Part shown: one piece after another, positions 44,824-54,011 of the stretch
Position numbering within the stretch: position 1 is the first letter of the stretch
Layout: each line of letters opens with the position of its first letter
The notes under the pieces: model-generated
What the model saw: the letters and a program-made list of their open reading frames with translations, nothing else
What the model was told of the DNA's origin: nothing
Databases searched by the model: none
Translations under genes and position numbers: made by a program
Assembly: GCA_963757135.1 (NCBI GenBank)
Contig: CAVWQE010000013.1
Coordinates: 1 to 64,000 of the forward strand
DNA length: 64,000 nucleotides
DNA from: Gp1-AA145 sp963757135
GTDB taxonomy: Bacteria; Acidobacteriota; Terriglobia; Terriglobales; Acidobacteriaceae
Direction: 5' to 3'

Positions 44824-46434
44824 ATGAAAACTTCATCTCCCCTCATCGCCATCGTCGGACGGCCGAATGTCGGCAAGTCCACGCTGTTCAACCGGCTGGT
44901 AGGTTCTCGGCGCGCCATTGTCGGCGACGAGCCCGGCATCACTCGCGACCGCCTTTACGGCAATTCGCATTGGCAGGGCCACGATTTTCGAATCGTAGAT
45001 ACCGGCGGCATTCTTCCAGAAGACAAGGATTTCATTCCGGCTGAGATTTTTCGCCAAGCGCGCGTTGCGCTCGATGAAGCCGCCGCCGTAGTGATGGTCG
45101 TGGACGGCCGCACTGAACTGGCGGGGCCCGATCTCGAATTGGCGCGTTTGCTGCAAAAAACCGGCAAGCCGTTGTTCCTCGCGGTCAATAAGGTTGACTC
45201 GACCAAACAGGATTCACTGGCCGACGATTTTCACCGGCTGGGGATTCGTGAGATCCATCCCATATCAGCCGAGCACGGTCGCGGGATTGACGATCTGCTG
45301 GATGCTGTGGTGTCGCTTTTTACGGCGAAAGGTCTCTCCACCGCCTCGGACACAGAGGAAAAGGATGCCACCAAGCACGGTCAATCAAAGCGAAGTTCGA
45401 GCCGAGAGCGGAAACAGAAGGCAACGAAATCAGACCTTGAGGGTGCCCCATCCTTCCCCGATTTTGGGAAGGGTGGGGATTTTGACGCCGCCGACCGAGA
45501 GCTGACAGCCGACGATGATCTTAACGACCAACGGCCAACGACCGACGGCGATTTCCTTGCCGAAGCCGAATCTCCGCGCGAAACCAGAGTTGCGATCATC
45601 GGCCATCCCAATGTCGGCAAGTCCACATTGCTCAACCGGCTGACCGGCGCTGACCGCTCCATCGTTTCGCCCATCCCCGGCACTACGCGTGACGCGGTGG
45701 ACGAAATTATCGAACGCGATGGGAAAGTATATCGCTTCATTGATACAGCGGGCATCCGTCGCAAGGGCAAGACTCACCTTATGGCGGAAAAACTTTCTGT
45801 TGTCATGGCGCGCAAGCATCTCGAAGCCGCCGACATCGCGCTGCTGGTGATTGACGCGACTGAGGGTGTAAGCGCGCTCGACGCCGCCATCGCCGGCTAC
45901 GCGCACGAAAGTGGCCGCTCGGTGATTATCGTCGTAAACAAATGGGACTTGGTGAACGCGGCCGCCGCCGGGGCGAATGGAGATGCCCAAAAGCCACGCA
46001 CCCGCGCCGCGCGCCTTCAGGATTCTAAGAAAGCCGGGAATCGCGAGGCCTACGAACAGCGGCTGCGTTACACGCTGAAGTTTTTGAGCTATGCCCCAGT
46101 GCTGTTCGTGTCAGCTGCCAAAGGCAAGGGAATCGGTGAGATTTTCTCAACTCTCGATCGAGTAGCCGCGGAACGCCGCAAGCGCATCACTACGGGCGAG
46201 ATGAATCGCTTTCTCAAGCACGTCGATTTTGATCGCGCTTCAGTTCCGCTGAAGCAGCGCGTCAAGATTCTCTACCTGACCCAGGCCAACGTGGCTCCGC
46301 CGACATTCATTCTGTTCACCGACCGGCAGGTTCAGCTGCACTTTTCTTATCAGCGCTTCCTGGAGAATCAGATTCGCCACGCCTTTGGCTTCGTCGGCAC
46401 CCCGATCTGGATCAAAGTACGGGCGAGAGATTAG
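44824..46434 (+). CDS. der: Ribosome-assembly GTPase Der (EngA) with an enlarged linker
   Basis: A 536-residue protein with two tandem GTPase domains: P-loops GRPNVGKS (residues 12-19) and GHPNVGKS (260-267), DTGG and DTAG switch motifs, NKVD and NKWD base-recognition motifs, and a C-terminal KH-like domain (MNRFLKHVDFDRASVPLKQR). Der is essential for 50S subunit assembly. Usual lengths are about 435-490; the excess here is in the linker between the GTPase domains (about residues 166-255), which is Ser/Lys/Asp-rich and contains DNA resembling the intergenic repeats of the window. ATG 44824 matches the family start; the frame is open upstream but that part is not family-like and overlaps dinG on the opposite strand. 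Confidence 0.93.
   Translation: MKTSSPLIAIVGRPNVGKSTLFNRLVGSRRAIVGDEPGITRDRLYGNSHWQGHDFRIVDTGGILPEDKDFIPAEIFRQARVALDEAAAVVMVVDGRTELAGPDLELARLLQKTGKPLFLAVNKVDSTKQDSLADDFHRLGIREIHPISAEHGRGIDDLLDAVVSLFTAKGLSTASDTEEKDATKHGQSKRSSSRERKQKATKSDLEGAPSFPDFGKGGDFDAADRELTADDDLNDQRPTTDGDFLAEAESPRETRVAIIGHPNVGKSTLLNRLTGADRSIVSPIPGTTRDAVDEIIERDGKVYRFIDTAGIRRKGKTHLMAEKLSVVMARKHLEAADIALLVIDATEGVSALDAAIAGYAHESGRSVIIVVNKWDLVNAAAAGANGDAQKPRTRAARLQDSKKAGNREAYEQRLRYTLKFLSYAPVLFVSAAKGKGIGEIFSTLDRVAAERRKRITTGEMNRFLKHVDFDRASVPLKQRVKILYLTQANVAPPTFILFTDRQVQLHFSYQRFLENQIRHAFGFVGTPIWIKVRARD
45446..45478. repeat. Palindromic repeat inside the der linker
   Basis: ccccatccttccc (45446-45458) and gggaagggtgggg (45466-45478) pair at 12 of 13 positions around the loop cgatttt. 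The palindrome is translated in frame as part of the linker (APSFPDFGKGGDF). It has the look of a small mobile palindrome, not of a coding constraint. Confidence 0.7.
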
Positions 46435-46502
46435 AGTGCGACCTGCTGGAACAAGAGATTGCCCGAACGCGTATCTAGGAATATGGCGTTCTGAGCTGAG
46501 CA

Positions 46503-47456
46503 ATGCACTCATATCTAAAGCGAACAATAATCGTTCTGTGCATCCTCTACCTCGCAGGTACCGTCTTCGGGGGCATGAGCCTGGGTTGGATGGCAACCCA
46601 TCCTGGCAGACGCCCGATAACGGACGCCGATGAACGGGAAGTCGTCGCGGATTCGGGAGGTGGCTCCGAGTTGAGCGATGTCAGTATCACGGCATCTGAC
46701 GGAGCAGTGCTCCGCGCCTGGCTAATTCGGCCCGCTGAGTCGAACGGAAACGCAGTTATACTCTTGCACGGCGTCGGCGACAACCGGTTGGGTGTTTCAG
46801 GATATGGAAGCTGGCTGGTGAGAGATCACTACACCGTTCTGCTTCCTGACGCTCGGGCTCACGGTTACAGCGGCGGTGATTTGGCTACGTACGGACTGAA
46901 AGAATCCGACGACATTCATCGCTGGGTGGACTGGCTCGAAGCTAACGATCATCCCAATTGCGTTTTCGGATTTGGCGAGTCCATGGGCGCGGCCCAAATT
47001 CTCCAGTCGCTATCGAAAGAGACGCGATTCTGCGCCGTGGTGGCGGAATCTCCATTCGCAACTTTCCGCCAAGTGGCGTACGCCAGGTTCGGCAGGCCCT
47101 TTCACACTGGCCCGTGGCTTGGCAGTACTTTCTTTTGGCCAACCGTCGAGGTCGGCTTCCTCTATGTTCGAGGGAAATTTGGTTTGGATATGGAAGCGGC
47201 ATCACCGGCGGACGCGGTAGCCCATTCGAGCACACCGGTGTTTCTCATGCACGGTCTCAGCGACAAGAATATTCCATGCATTCCATTCTGTTGAGATCCA
47301 GGCGCGCAATCCTTCGAAGGTGGTGCTGTGGCGACTCGCCGGAGCTGGACACTGTGGAACGCATTCAGTCGCACCGCAGGAGTTTGAGCGTAGAGTGCTG
47401 GCATGGTTCGCCGAACATTCGTCGCCCGTTGCCAGCCATGCGGTCGCGGCGAAGTA
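46503..47456 (+). pseudogene. Alpha/beta hydrolase gene interrupted by a frameshift
   Basis: The first frame (46503-47294) encodes a membrane-anchored hydrolase (anchor TIIVLCILYLAGTVFGG), with oxyanion HGVGDN, nucleophile Ser in GFGESMGAA and the acid in MHGLSDKNIP, then stops shortly after at TGA. The missing C-terminus is found in the +1 frame just before that stop: FHSVEIQARNPSKVVLW, then AGAGHCGTHSVAPQEFERRV with the catalytic His, ending at TAG 47456. A single-base change near 47268-47275 (attccatgcattcc) accounts for it. As read, the product lacks its catalytic His; a sequencing error cannot be excluded. Confidence 0.85.
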
Positions 47457-47473
47457 GTTATTGACGAAAGCCG

Positions 47474-48670
47474 TTACACCGGCACGGCCGTCTTCCTCGC
47501 CGGATTGAAGAAGGGAAGCTTGGTTACTGTGGCTGCCGCTCGCTGCCTGACGGCTTCAATGGTTATTTCGATGTCCAACTTTGCGCCGGGCTTGGCGTGC
47601 GCAGTTTCTACGCTGGCCAGCGCGATCAGCTTCTTCAGCACGGGCGACCACGTAGTAGTAGTAGCTTTGCCGACTTGCCGATTGCCGGAATAGACGGGGA
47701 CGTGGACCCGCGAGGCCTGGCTGGGCGCGGCGGGAGTGAGGCCCAGGTTTTCATACAGCGCTTCGATCTCGTTCCAGTCAAGTTCAAGTCCGATAAGCTG
47801 GCGCGCCACTCCGTTCTTCTGATCTTTTTCGAGGGCAGCGCGTCCGATGAAGTTTTCTTTCTGCAGATGCACCATCTTCCCGAAACCCAGCTCGTATGGC
47901 GAATATTTCTGCGACGGAATCAGCGCCTTACGCGAGCTGGTGTAGTCCACATCGAGAAGAAGCAATCCGGCTTCAACGCGGGCCACATCTAGCGCCAGCA
48001 TCCCCGTGGGATGCAAGTCGAACTGCCTGCCCGCCGCTGTGACTGCGTCCCAAACTTTGACCGCATCTTTCCAGTCCACCCAAATTTCATAGCCGAGGTC
48101 TCCGGTGTAGCCGGTGCGCGAGATGTCGACCGGGATGCCGGCAATTTTGCCGCCGGTCATGCGGAAATATTTCAGATTCGTAATGTCCGCCTCTGCAATG
48201 GTCTTCAGCAGCCGCGCTGAAGTCGGCCCTTGCAGCGCCAGCGCCGCCGTGCTCTCGGAGATATCCTCGATCTGCACATCCATATTCAGCCCGTTCTGAT
48301 GAAACCAGCGCAGGTTGGGCTCAGCAGCGGTCCAGCGATAGCGGTTTTCGTCGAGGCGCGTAATCGTCCCGTCGTCCACGACTTTGCCCTGCTCGTCGCA
48401 CCAGCAGCAATAAATCACCTGTCCCTTGGAAACTTTGTTGATGTCGCGCGTAATGACGCGGTTCACCAGCTTGGTAGCGTCGCTTCCGGTCAGCAGATAT
48501 TTGTAGAGCGGCGTGATATCGATCAGCGCGGCGGCGTTGCGGATGGCGTTGTACTCGTGCTCGTGGTGCACTTCATATGCGCTGACCGTGTAGTATCCCG
48601 ACCACTCGCGGTAGTTCAGGCTTTGGCACAGCGGGAAGGTGCGTTCGTGGAATGCGGTTCCGATAGGCAT
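47474..48670 (-). CDS. GcvT-family aminomethyltransferase-like protein
   Basis: A 398-residue folate-binding protein of the glycine-cleavage T-protein family: ALIDITPLYKYLLTGSDA, TRDINKVSKGQVIYCCWCDE, ALQGPTSARLLKTI, SRTGYTGDLGYEIWV (substrate region) and LALDVARVEAGLLLLDVDYT. It lacks the close neighbours gcvH and gcvP, and the N-terminus (FPLCQSLNYREWSGYYTVSA) differs from standard GcvT, so it may demethylate another methylated amine or act on a related C1 donor. It is divergent from the ETR1-like kinase gene. No ribosome site is obvious before ATG 48670. Confidence 0.85.
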   Translation of the reverse strand: MPIGTAFHERTFPLCQSLNYREWSGYYTVSAYEVHHEHEYNAIRNAAALIDITPLYKYLLTGSDATKLVNRVITRDINKVSKGQVIYCCWCDEQGKVVDDGTITRLDENRYRWTAAEPNLRWFHQNGLNMDVQIEDISESTAALALQGPTSARLLKTIAEADITNLKYFRMTGGKIAGIPVDISRTGYTGDLGYEIWVDWKDAVKVWDAVTAAGRQFDLHPTGMLALDVARVEAGLLLLDVDYTSSRKALIPSQKYSPYELGFGKMVHLQKENFIGRAALEKDQKNGVARQLIGLELDWNEIEALYENLGLTPAAPSQASRVHVPVYSGNRQVGKATTTTWSPVLKKLIALASVETAHAKPGAKLDIEITIEAVRQRAAATVTKLPFFNPARKTAVPV

Positions 48671-48875
48671 GAGAGTCTCGATGATTGCCGAATCTGGATT
48701 ATACCCATGATGTTGTCGCGCGGGTGCTGGCCGAAGTCAGTAGGGCAGCGAGGCGAATTCGATCCAATCCTTCTAGCTAAACCCGACAAATGGGCTTATG
48801 ATCCACACCACGCCACTTAGTCGTGCAAGCCGCGGCTGGTGCATTTTATGGCACGCTTCCTTGAGCGGAGGCCTG

Positions 48876-50030
48876 ATGTCATCGCCTGCAGTAAGTCCTG
48901 GTTCCTTTGTACCTTCGCGATTCCTCAAGCGTCAGCTTTTTGCCATCGCGGTTGGGTCGTCACTAACCGTTGTCACGTTTATCTTTTGGCCCAGACTGGC
49001 TGGCTGGCTGCTGACCTCCAATTTCCTGCCCCATGCGTATTGCTACTTGAGAAATCCAGGCTTGGTCTGGACGCATGTGACCGCAGACTCACTCATTGGG
49101 ATTTCATATCTGGCAATCTCCGCTACGCTGGGGTACCTGGGTTACAAGGGTCGTCGCGATATTCCTTATCACTGGATGTTCCTGGCGTTCGGGCTTTTCA
49201 TCCTTGGCTGTGGCGGCACGCACTTCGTGGAAGCGGTCACAGTTTGGATACCGGTGTATGTCTTATCCGCAGCTGTCAAAGTTTTCACAGCCGCCGTCTC
49301 GCTCACCACTGCGGCCGTGCTTCCGTTCACTGTGCCGCACGTCTTCGACCTCATTCGCCAGGCGAAAACAACTGAACAAAGGACGGCCGAACTGCGCGCC
49401 AGCGAAGAACGGAAGGATGCGCTTCTGCAGGAAGTTCATCACCGGGTCAAAAACAACCTGGCGGTAATCTGCAGTCTCTTCTATCTCCAGTCCACACACT
49501 CAAAAGATGAGGAAACCGCGCAGATTTTTCGCGATATGGAAAATCGTGTGCATTCGATGGCGTTGGTGCATGAGAGCCTGTACGGCTCCGAAAATCTGGC
49601 CCGTATAGACTTTGCCCAATATGCTCAAGGTCTCGCGGAGGACATTCTGGCATCGCATGGAAGCCCAACCGTTCCCGTGCGCTTGAAGACTGAGCTAGAA
49701 CCGGTAATCATGGGCGCCGACTTGGCTGTACCATGCGGCCTCATCCTCAACGAATTGGTTTCGAATGCATTCAAGCACGGCTTTCCCGAAGGTACAGGCG
49801 GAGAAATCAAGCTCACGCTGCGCAGCGATCCAAGCGGCAGCTATAGTCTGTGCGTTCAGGACAGCGGAGTCGGAATTCCCGCTGGTCTGGATGTCAACAG
49901 CAGCCAATCGCTCGGGCTGAAATTGGTGCGGCTGCTGACCCAACAGATTCGCGGTTCGTTCGAATTGGTCAAGTCCGATCCGGGAACCTCAGCTCATTTG
50001 CACTTCGAGGTGAAGCATAATGCACGCTGA
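48876..50030 (+). CDS. Histidine kinase with an ETR1-like (ethylene/copper-binding type) membrane sensor
   Basis: A 384-residue sensor kinase. After one N-terminal helix (about 21-40) come three helices matching the plant ETR1 ethylene-binding domain in spacing: Asp71 and Tyr78 in TADSLIGISYLAIS (ETR1 Asp25/Tyr32), Cys112 and His116 in LGCGGTHFVEA (copper ligands Cys65/His69), and Lys135 in SAAVKVFTAAVS. The Pro after Tyr in ETR1 is Ser here. A short coiled linker leads to a HisKA_2-type transmitter (EVHHRVKNNLAVICSLFYLQ, phospho-acceptor His189) and ATPase domain (ILNELVSNAFKHG, DSGVGIP). ATG 48876 has GGAGG at 48867-48871. The receiver gene overlaps its 3' end by 11 bases. Confidence 0.9.
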   Translation: MSSPAVSPGSFVPSRFLKRQLFAIAVGSSLTVVTFIFWPRLAGWLLTSNFLPHAYCYLRNPGLVWTHVTADSLIGISYLAISATLGYLGYKGRRDIPYHWMFLAFGLFILGCGGTHFVEAVTVWIPVYVLSAAVKVFTAAVSLTTAAVLPFTVPHVFDLIRQAKTTEQRTAELRASEERKDALLQEVHHRVKNNLAVICSLFYLQSTHSKDEETAQIFRDMENRVHSMALVHESLYGSENLARIDFAQYAQGLAEDILASHGSPTVPVRLKTELEPVIMGADLAVPCGLILNELVSNAFKHGFPEGTGGEIKLTLRSDPSGSYSLCVQDSGVGIPAGLDVNSSQSLGLKLVRLLTQQIRGSFELVKSDPGTSAHLHFEVKHNAR

Positions 50031-50436
50031 TTCTATTGCCCCAGAGCCACGTGCTCTGATAATTGAAGATGAAACTCTGATTGCAGAAGAGCTAAGAGAG
50101 CGGCTATCGCGCCTCGGCTTTTCTGTAATTGCTGCTGTGGGATCTGGCGAAGAGGGCGTTGCCATCGCCACGAGAGAACGCCCCGACCTGGTTCTGATGG
50201 ACATACGGCTGAAGGGGGAGAAGGACGGCGTGCAAGCCGCAAGGGAGATCCGCGAGCAGGTTGATGTCCCCATCGTTTATTTGACTGCCCACTCTGACCG
50301 CCCGACCGTGGATCGGGCCAATGAAACTGACCACGATGGCTTCATTCTGAAGCCGTTTCTCAGACGGGAATTGCAGTCCACTATCGAGGTCGCGATGAAG
50401 CGGTACGCAATCAGGACAAAGCAGAAGTTACAGTGA
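50020..50436 (+). CDS. Single-domain response regulator
   Basis: A 138-residue CheY-like receiver: acidic pocket IIEDETLIAEEL, phospho-Asp in DLVLMDIRLKGEKDG, Thr in IVYLTAHSD and Lys in GFILKPFLRRELQ. It has no output domain, so it must work through protein contacts or a phosphorelay. It starts 11 bases inside the kinase gene, showing tight coupling; the pair form one signalling unit. HisKA_2 kinases with such stand-alone receivers are common. Confidence 0.92.
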   Translation: MHADSIAPEPRALIIEDETLIAEELRERLSRLGFSVIAAVGSGEEGVAIATRERPDLVLMDIRLKGEKDGVQAAREIREQVDVPIVYLTAHSDRPTVDRANETDHDGFILKPFLRRELQSTIEVAMKRYAIRTKQKLQ

Positions 50437-50567
50437 GTGCCCTTCTTCCGCTACAATATCTATTCCATGTCACGCCTTCTCCAGTGGAGCGTCCTTCCCA
50501 GCGGACTCTGATCCGCGTCTACGCGAAATACCGTTCGCGAGTATTATTCCTGTTCACAAGAGATGCA

Positions 50568-50695
50568 GCGGCTTAAAGCCGCAATCGGTTAGTCACGAAT
50601 TCCGGCCCGCCTCAAGACGTGCCATGATACAAATTGCAAGAACCTGAAAGCTGACGGCTGAGAGCTGACAGCTAAAAGCCGAAAGTGAGCTAACC
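50568..50695. repeat. Palindrome and AGCTGAC-word array before the first PYROXD2-like gene
   Basis: In the gap 50437-50701, GCGGCTT-A-AAGCCGC (50568-50582) is a perfect palindrome, and 50644-50695 carries repeats of AGCTGAC and related words (50649-50655 and 50663-50669 exact). The remainder of the gap shows no gene. Confidence 0.55.
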
Positions 50696-50701
50696 GAGCT
50701 A

Positions 50702-52285
50702 GTGACTGTTTCATACGACATCATCGTGATCGGCGGAGGGCATAACGGCCTCACGCATGCCGCGTATCTCGCGCGCGCGGGTAAGAGGGTGCTCGTGCTC
50801 GAGCGCCGGCACGTGCTCGGCGGGGCGGCGGTCACGGAAGAGGTTTTTCCTGGATTCAAGTTTTCAGTTTGTTCCTACGTCGTTTCTCTTCTCCGCCCGG
50901 AGATCATTCGCGATCTCGATCTTCCCCGTCACGGCCTGGAAATCCTTCCGCTCGACGGCACATTTACACCCATGCCCAGCGGCGATTACCTGTGGCGAGT
51001 GAATGATCATGGCAAGACGCATCGCGAAATCGCGCGGCACTCGCGCCTCGACGCCGAGGCGTATGACGAATTCGGCAAGTCCATGCAGCCAATGTGCCAT
51101 TTTGTGAAGCCGATCATGAACATGGTCCCGCCGGACCCGACCGGGTTCAATCCTAAAGATTTGTCGAAGCTGCTTTTTCTGGCCCGGCGTTTTCAGAAGC
51201 TATCGAGCGAAGACCGTTACAACCTGGTGCAGCTCATGACCATGAGCGCCGCGGATTTTCTCGACCAGTGGTTTGAAACCGACGTTCTCAAAGCCACGAT
51301 GTCGGCATCCGGAATTATTGGGACTTTTCTCGGCGTGCGCTCTCCGGGTACCGCATACGTTTTGCTGCACCATTACATGGGAGAGATTGATGGCGCATTC
51401 CGCGCCTGGGGATTCGCGCGCGGCGGCACCGGTGGAATCTCCAACGCCATCGCTGACGCTGCGGTCGAAGCCGGAGTGGAAATTCGCAAAGAGGTGTCGG
51501 TCGCGAAGATTATCGTAAAAAATGGCCGCGCAGTTGGAGTTGCCCTCGCGAATGGCGACGAAATTTATGGAAAGATTATTTCTTCCAGCGTCGATCCCAG
51601 GCACACGTTTATCGAATTTATCGACAACGCAAATCTGCCGGGCGACTTTCTCGACGAAGTAAAGCGTTACAAATTCCGCGGATCGTCCGGCAAAGTAAAT
51701 CTCGCACTCGACGCTCTACCGGATTTCAAGTGCATGCCCGGCCCGGGCGCGCATCTCCGCGGTGCAATTTCCATTTCGCCGGCCGTCGATTACATGGAGC
51801 GCGCCTACGACGATGCCAAGTACGGAATGTTCTCGCGGCGTCCCTACATCGACATGGTGATTCCATCGCTGACTGATCCAAGCGTTGCGCCTCCGGGCAA
51901 GCACGTGATGTCGTGCTTTGTGCAGTATGCGCCGTATAAATTAAGGCCCGGCCTGCATTGGGACCAGTTGAAAGATGACTTTGGCAACACCGTGATTGAC
52001 ACGATTTCCGAATACGCGCCGAACTTAAAGAACATCATCCTGCATAAGCAGGTGGTCACGCCGCTGGATCTCGAACGCGAATGGGGATTGACCGAGGGCA
52101 ATATTTTTCAAGGCGAACTTTCGTTAGAACAGCTCTTCTTCTTGCGCCCGGTTTCCGGGTTCGCGCGCTTCCGCACTCCCATCAAGAACTTGTACATGTG
52201 CGGATCGGCCACACATCCCGGCGGCGGAATCATGGGTGCGCCGGGAAGATTGTCGGCATTGGAAGTTTTGAAAGATGCGGGGTAA
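50702..52285 (+). CDS. FAD-dependent oxidoreductase, PYROXD2/phytoene-dehydrogenase-like (copy 1)
   Basis: A 527-residue flavoprotein. The N-terminal dinucleotide-binding motif is IIVIGGGHNGLTHAAYLARA, followed by VLERRHVLGGAAVTEEVFPG; the C-terminal FAD motif is LYMCGSATHPGGGIMGAPGR. The whole length resembles PYROXD2, a paralogous branch of carotenoid desaturases with no assigned bacterial substrate. No phytoene synthase or other carotenoid genes are nearby, so a carotenoid role is unlikely. GTG 50702 is the start. It is followed by a closely similar gene. Confidence 0.87.
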   Translation: MTVSYDIIVIGGGHNGLTHAAYLARAGKRVLVLERRHVLGGAAVTEEVFPGFKFSVCSYVVSLLRPEIIRDLDLPRHGLEILPLDGTFTPMPSGDYLWRVNDHGKTHREIARHSRLDAEAYDEFGKSMQPMCHFVKPIMNMVPPDPTGFNPKDLSKLLFLARRFQKLSSEDRYNLVQLMTMSAADFLDQWFETDVLKATMSASGIIGTFLGVRSPGTAYVLLHHYMGEIDGAFRAWGFARGGTGGISNAIADAAVEAGVEIRKEVSVAKIIVKNGRAVGVALANGDEIYGKIISSSVDPRHTFIEFIDNANLPGDFLDEVKRYKFRGSSGKVNLALDALPDFKCMPGPGAHLRGAISISPAVDYMERAYDDAKYGMFSRRPYIDMVIPSLTDPSVAPPGKHVMSCFVQYAPYKLRPGLHWDQLKDDFGNTVIDTISEYAPNLKNIILHKQVVTPLDLEREWGLTEGNIFQGELSLEQLFFLRPVSGFARFRTPIKNLYMCGSATHPGGGIMGAPGRLSALEVLKDAG

Positions 52286-52290
52286 ATATT

Positions 52291-52387
52291 CCTCTGTGAA
52301 ACTCTGTGCCCTCTGTGGTTAAAGTTGTTTTGGTGGTCGTGAGTAGATTCAAGAACCAACCACAGAGAACGCAGAGTTCCACAGAGG
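52291..52387. repeat. Large imperfect hairpin of CACAGAG words
   Basis: The 30-base left arm (52291-52320) and the 30-base right arm (52358-52387) are reverse complements at 26 positions, with a 37-base loop. Each arm repeats the word CTCTGTG/CACAGAG three times; two more words follow to 52411. It fills the gap between the two oxidoreductase genes and ends 35 bases before the second start. Confidence 0.8.
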
Positions 52388-52421
52388 AAAAGACACAGAG
52401 GAAGAGCACTAAGCACACTGC

Positions 52422-54011
52422 ATGCCTGACTCTCGCGATATCGTCATTATCGGCGGCGGACACAACGGCCTGGTCACGGCGTTCTACCTCGCGAAGGCCG
52501 GGTTCAAACCGCTCATTCTCGAGCGCCGCAACCAGGTCGGCGGCGCCGCCATCACCGAAGAATTTCATCCCGGTTTTCGCTCATCGGTACTGGCGCATTC
52601 TGCTGGGCCGTTGCGTCCCGATATCGTCCGCGACATGCAGCTCGAAAAACACGGGCTGAAGATCATCGCGCCGGAAGTTGACGTGACGGCGCTCTCGCCG
52701 GATGGCCGCGCGCTGATTCTTTATCGCGATCTCAACCGGGCCGCGCAGGAGATCGGGAATTTCTCGGCCGTAGATGCTGCCAAATATCAAGAGTTCCACG
52801 CCGCGCTGGAAAAGACTTCAGGAGTAATCTCCAAGGCGCTCGCGCTTACACCGCCAGCCATCGAGAAGCCGACAAACGCCGACCTCTTCGGCCTGCTGCA
52901 AGTCGGACGCTCCCTCCGCGGGCTCGGCAAGAAGAGCACTTACAACTTGCTGCGCTGGGCACCCATGGCGGTTGCCGATCTGGTATCTGAGTTTTTCGAG
53001 ACCGATCTTTTACGCGCCACCATCGCGGCTCGCGGCATATTCGGAACTTCACTCGGCCCCTGGTCGGCGGGAACCAGCCTGGTGCTGCTGCTTCGCGCCG
53101 CCGCGGATTCGAATCCCGCAGGCGGTAATTTCTTTGCCGCCGGCGGAATCGGCTCGATCACTCAGGCGATGGCGAAGGCTGCCCAGCAAGCCGGAGTCGA
53201 GATTCGCACCGGAGCTGAAGTCATTGAAATCGGCGTGAAGAACAATGCAGCACACGGCGTGGTGCTCTCGACTGGCGAGCAGATTCTCGCTCGCGCCGTA
53301 ATTTCGAACGCGGATCCCAAGCGGACTTTTCTCAGGCTCGCCGACCCATCTTTGCTGTCTCCGACATTCACCAAACGCCTGCAAAACTATCGGATGAACG
53401 GAACCGTTGCCAAAGTTAATCTCGCTCTCTCCGGCTTACCAACCTTCACAGGCATCGATGGCAACACCGAAGTTCTAAAAGGCCGAATTCAGATCGGCCC
53501 TGAAATCGATTACCTCGAGCGTGCCTTCGACGAATCCAAGTATGGCAATTTTTCCCGTGCCCCATATCTCGAGGTCACGATTCCGACGCTGACCGACTCG
53601 TCGCTTGCGCCCGAAGGCAAGCATGTGATGTCGATCTACATGCAATATGCGCCGTACAAATTGAAGAACTCAACTTGGGACGCTCAGAGAACTGCGCTTG
53701 GCGACACCGTTGTTAAAACGCTGGCGCAGTATGCGCCCGATTTGCCGGACAAAATTCTGTCGCATCAGATCATCACGCCATTAGACCTTGAAGAAACTTA
53801 TGGTTTAACCGGTGGACACATCTTCCACGGCGACCTCGCGCTCGATCAGATATTCACCATGCGTCCCATGCTTGACTGGGCGCGCTATCGCACGCCGATC
53901 GAAAATCTCTATCTCTGCGGGTCGGGAACCCATCCCGGCACTGGGCTTACTGGCGCCTCGGGTGCCAATGCGGCGAGAGAGATTCTAAAAGACTTGAAGG
54001 CGCGGCGATGA
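52422..54011 (+). CDS. FAD-dependent oxidoreductase, PYROXD2/phytoene-dehydrogenase-like (copy 2)
   Basis: A 529-residue paralogue of the preceding gene: IVIIGGGHNGLVTAFYLAKA, LILERRNQVGGAAITEEFHP, and a C-terminal LYLCGSGTHPGTGLTGASG. The two proteins align over their full length (e.g. both have KVNLAL, GKHVMS, QYAPYKL), so they arose by duplication but have diverged well beyond recent copies. A heteromeric enzyme or two related substrates are possible. The ATGA overlap with the 71-residue gene downstream shows translational coupling. Confidence 0.87.
   Translation: MPDSRDIVIIGGGHNGLVTAFYLAKAGFKPLILERRNQVGGAAITEEFHPGFRSSVLAHSAGPLRPDIVRDMQLEKHGLKIIAPEVDVTALSPDGRALILYRDLNRAAQEIGNFSAVDAAKYQEFHAALEKTSGVISKALALTPPAIEKPTNADLFGLLQVGRSLRGLGKKSTYNLLRWAPMAVADLVSEFFETDLLRATIAARGIFGTSLGPWSAGTSLVLLLRAAADSNPAGGNFFAAGGIGSITQAMAKAAQQAGVEIRTGAEVIEIGVKNNAAHGVVLSTGEQILARAVISNADPKRTFLRLADPSLLSPTFTKRLQNYRMNGTVAKVNLALSGLPTFTGIDGNTEVLKGRIQIGPEIDYLERAFDESKYGNFSRAPYLEVTIPTLTDSSLAPEGKHVMSIYMQYAPYKLKNSTWDAQRTALGDTVVKTLAQYAPDLPDKILSHQIITPLDLEETYGLTGGHIFHGDLALDQIFTMRPMLDWARYRTPIENLYLCGSGTHPGTGLTGASGANAAREILKDLKARR

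Noticed and set aside
50702..54011. Carotenoid desaturase operon
   Set aside because: The sequences are nearer to PYROXD2 than to CrtI, and no phytoene synthase or other carotenoid gene is present.
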